7,897 bases of DNA from Treponema sp. Its GTDB lineage: Bacteria; Spirochaetota; Spirochaetia; Treponematales; Breznakiellaceae. This document shows, piece by piece, positions 6,812 through 7,897 of this stretch. The stretch covers positions 1 through 7,897 of the forward strand of contig JAITAN010000158.1 in assembly GCA_031284105.1 (NCBI GenBank). The letters run 5' to 3'. The position numbers and the translations under genes were made by a program. The first letter of the stretch is position 1, and the number at the start of each line of letters is the position of its first letter. The notes beneath the pieces were generated by a model. That model saw only the letters and a list, made by a program, of their open reading frames with translations. It was not told the origin of the DNA and searched no databases.

Positions 6812-7246
6812 ATGGAACTAACCGAGAAACACTATCTACAACGGGTGTTTAAGGTGCCGGCAGGAGAAAGCTTCCCGGTATCCGGGGTATGCGCCCTTGA
6901 TTCAATGATGATCGAAACACATCCCGATGCTCATGGATCTGAAAAAAACGGGACCACAGGCGATAGGGAAGAGTCATCGAGGATGGAACGCGGAGATACA
7001 GACGGTAACCGTGGAGGGATGGGAGGCAGGAAGATGGCTGCCTTCAGGTTGTCTGAGGGAAACGTCCCGGATACGGTGGAAGGACGGTTGCCGCCGGAAA
7101 CCATCGGAATACAGGGGTATACGGTTACCCTGTTGATGAATATGGCGTATGACTCCCGAAGATCAAGTTTTGATTCTTGGGAATATGCTTTTAATCCTCC
7201 GGTTGTAAGGCGGATGCGGGTGGAAACGCGATGCGATCCTTTTTGA
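6812..7246 (+). pseudogene. Decayed, internally deleted IS5-family transposase
   Basis: The 144-residue frame resembles DDE transposases of the IS5 family (DDE_Tnp_1 type), as I remember them. MELTEKHY looks like the usual N-terminus, which jumps at once to LQRVF and LDSMMIETHPDA (family form LDSTIIKVHPDG), so about 60-70 residues are missing. After GSEKNG (stray A at 6953) the next frame gives GPQAIGKSHRGWNAEIQTVTVEG, very like family GPQAIGKSRGGWNTKIH. A second indel (between about 7010 and 7034) restores the first frame: AAFRLSEGNVPDTVEGR, then TLLMNMAYD (family LLMDRAYEGD). The first catalytic Asp (residue 30) remains, the second is Asn (110), and the region with the catalytic Glu is lost beyond the stop at 7244-7246. 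It cannot be an active transposase. No terminal inverted repeats were identified with confidence. Confidence 0.72.
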
Positions 7247-7260
7247 AAGCGGCGCAAACA

Positions 7261-7319
7261 TACGGTATATCCGAGAACCACATCAGGGCGTATATACGAA
7301 AGAGCGCGTATATACCGTA
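7261..7319. repeat. Cluster of dyads and direct repeats downstream of the IS remnant
   Basis: A perfect 10-bp inverted repeat, TACGGTATAT (7261-7270) and ATATACCGTA (7310-7319), brackets a perfect palindrome CGTATATACG (7289-7298). GCGTATATAC also occurs twice in direct orientation, 18 bp apart (7288-7297 and 7306-7315). Spacing near two helical turns and overlapping dyads would suit an operator, but they may equally be the remnant of an IS end. No T-tract follows on either strand, so it is not a terminator. Confidence 0.5.
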
Positions 7320-7370
7320 GTTATATGCAATGCCGCCCAGAATATATTTGAGGGTTACACGAAAAAGATA

Positions 7371-7401
7371 TTGCCATAAATTGAGAAATGCTAAATTATA
7401 T
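7371..7401 (+). promoter_or_regulatory. Possible sigma-70-type promoter for the small ORFs
   Basis: TTGCCA (7371-7376) matches five of six bases of the -35 consensus. Downstream, at a spacing of 18-19 bp, lie ATTATA (7395-7400) and TTATAT (7396-7401) as -10 candidates. The region is A+T-rich, so such matches are easy to find by chance. If real, the transcript would start only about 10 nt before the Shine-Dalgarno AAGGAG. Confidence 0.28.
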
Positions 7402-7418
7402 GGGGTTATAAGGAGTAA

Positions 7419-7559
7419 ATGACAGTTATGATATACCTTGATGAAATGAGAATGCAGATCGCTTTAGCAATAGAAAATATTGTTATGGATGTTTTTCTCT
7501 ATGAGGGTGGTTTGAGAAAAGAAGGAAGTCCGTACCAAGTATATGTTGAAAAAAGATAG
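7419..7559 (+). CDS. Tiny unrecognised ORF (46 residues)
   Basis: ATG 7419 is preceded by a strong but close Shine-Dalgarno (AAGGAG, 3 nt away). The internal ATG at 7428, 12 nt away, is an alternative. The peptide has an amphipathic or hydrophobic first half (MIYLDEMRMQIALAIENIVM) and a charged end (SPYQVYVEKR). I recognise no family. It lies in a stretch clearly more A+T-rich than the operon genes, beside a transposase remnant, which suggests acquired or decayed DNA. A second small basic ORF overlaps its end, an arrangement seen in small toxin-antitoxin pairs and phage genes but not proof of either. It may also be the fragment of a larger lost gene. Confidence 0.35.
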   Translation: MTVMIYLDEMRMQIALAIENIVMDVFLYEGGLRKEGSPYQVYVEKR

Positions 7560-7659
7560 AAAAAGAGAAATGGCAAAAGAAACAAAGCGTGCAGTTAAAT
7601 ACTGTGTAGAAAATTTTTTCCCCAAGACTATAAAGTATAAAAAATTAAAGAAGCTGTAA
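7543..7659 (+). CDS. Tiny basic ORF overlapping the previous one (38 residues)
   Basis: ATG 7543 opens a 38-residue frame to TAA 7657-7659. An internal ATG 7570 gives a 29-residue form and has AAGAGAA just upstream. The peptide is very rich in lysine and arginine (MLKKDRKREMAKETKRAVKY ... YKKLKKL). It overlaps the 3' end of the 46-residue ORF in the +1 frame, so the two could be one gene split by a frameshift, since a single indel near 7545-7557 would join them, or two coupled genes. I recognise no family. With so few residues and such A-rich DNA, a chance ORF remains quite possible. Confidence 0.25.
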   Translation: MLKKDRKREMAKETKRAVKYCVENFFPKTIKYKKLKKL

Positions 7660-7778
7660 AATCGGCTGTGAATAAACGTATTATTTATTGATAAGGAGAA
7701 AATAAGCCGCCTGTAGTATACTTTGAAAGTTCGGTCTATCGGGGTATAGATACTCTTTATATTTTTCATAGAATCGAT
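7660..7778. promoter_or_regulatory. A+T-rich spacer with dyads and a promoter-like sequence
   Basis: No gene is supported here. AAGGAG at 7693-7698 has no start codon at a suitable distance. A plus-strand promoter-like pair is present: TTGAAA (7723-7728), 16 bp, TATAGA (7745-7750). Around it sit short dyads: ACTTT-G-AAAGT (7720-7730), TCTAT/ATAGA flanking CGGGGT, and an outer AGTAT/ATACT. These could be an operator or a structured RNA 5' end, but no convincing downstream product is visible before the edge. Confidence 0.25.
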
Positions 7779-7811
7779 AAAAATGAACAACCGCGGGGCA
7801 AGCCCTGCGGT
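7779..7811 (-). terminator. Terminator of the right-edge minus-strand gene
   Basis: ACCGCAGGG and CCCCGCGGT (7811-7803 and 7798-7790 read on the minus strand) form a 9-bp stem with one wobble pair around a CTTG loop. On the minus strand a T-rich stretch follows, with TTTTT at 7783-7779. The hairpin begins 11 bp after the stop of the right-edge gene. On the plus strand the bases after it are ATCTTTAACC, a poor tract. The T-run is several bases from the stem, so efficiency may be moderate. Confidence 0.55.
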
Positions 7812-7822
7812 ATCTTTAACCT

Positions 7823-7897
7823 TCAAGCTTTATTCTGATACGGAAACGGTTCAAGCCGCTTCCCCTCATGTATTTTCTGATATTCTTCGGGTTTTCG
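7823..7897 (-). CDS. 3' end of an unrecognised minus-strand gene (5' end outside window)
   Basis: Reading leftwards from the right edge, the frame CGA AAA CCC GAA GAA TAT... encodes 24 residues (RKPEEYQKIHEGKRLEPFPY and NKA) before TGA at 7825-7823. The composition is charged and protein-like, and a hairpin terminator follows 11 bp after the stop. Those two facts favour this frame over the plus-strand one that is also open here. The family cannot be told from so short a tail. The gene is transcribed in the same direction as the lptD operon but is separated from it by the terminator and the IS remnant. Confidence 0.55.
   Translation of the reverse strand, partial: RKPEEYQKIHEGKRLEPFPYQNKA

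Noticed and set aside
6931..7281. Minus-strand ORF of 116 residues across the transposase remnant
   Set aside because: The plus strand shows transposase-like blocks in two frames. The minus-strand frame has no recognisable motif.
6751..7338. GGGCGGC (about 6753) and GCCGCCC (about 7332) as terminal inverted repeats of the IS remnant
   Set aside because: Only 7 bp match, in G+C-rich sequence, with no matching target duplication. This is too short to claim as element ends.
7464..7826. Minus-strand ORF of 120 residues, rich in Phe and Ile, with a TTG that overlaps the stop of the right-edge gene
   Set aside because: It reads through the hairpin terminator and through A+T-rich DNA, has no ribosome-binding site, and its composition is what A/T-rich antisense DNA gives by chance. 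A hydrophobic small protein is not fully excluded.
7784..7897. Plus-strand ORF from ATG 7784, open to the right edge (MNNRGASPAVSLTF...)
   Set aside because: It has no Shine-Dalgarno, its first codons lie inside the hairpin, and it is antisense to a more protein-like minus-strand tail that is followed by a terminator.

Overview
The window looks like a piece of a spirochaete chromosome, most likely a Treponema-type genome of roughly 50% G+C. This is inference. It rests on a very large LptD/OstA-like outer-membrane protein with an unusual N-terminal SAP-like motif, on the apparent use of a GTG or TTG start, and on the many short repeats between genes. No rRNA or tRNA gene was seen, so the placement is not firm.

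Left part (1-848): the window opens in the last codons of an unrecognised plus-strand gene that stops at 123-125. The 3' end of that gene occurs again 226 bp downstream (1-138 and 227-364, two differences), so a tandem duplication has left an orphan gene tail. After it come about 480 bp without a convincing gene. This stretch holds a good minus-strand intrinsic terminator (555-593) and a short 21-bp repeat that ends in an 18-bp perfect palindrome (760-817).

Centre (849-6659, minus strand): two large genes form an operon, read from right to left. The first is an LptD homologue, with a signal peptide, a Pro/Glu-rich linker, a SAP-like motif, an OstA-type periplasmic domain and a long beta-barrel. 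Nine bases after its stop comes a DEAH-box helicase with a C-terminal DUF1998 four-cysteine motif, the MrfA/YprA DNA-repair type. The helicase ribosome-binding site overlaps the lptD stop codon, so the two are probably translationally coupled. The terminator at 555-593 would end this transcript.

Right part (6660-7897): a G+C-rich, repeat-bearing spacer is followed by a decayed and internally deleted IS5-family transposase remnant (6812-7246). A cluster of dyads and direct repeats (7261-7319) comes next, then an A+T-rich island with two tiny unrecognised plus-strand ORFs. The window ends in the 3' end of a minus-strand gene (7823-7897), directly followed by its own hairpin terminator.

No complete new defence or mobile system is visible. 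The features most worth a second look are the SAP-like motif in a secreted LptD, the pairing of that gene with a repair helicase, and the small-ORF island beside the IS scar.
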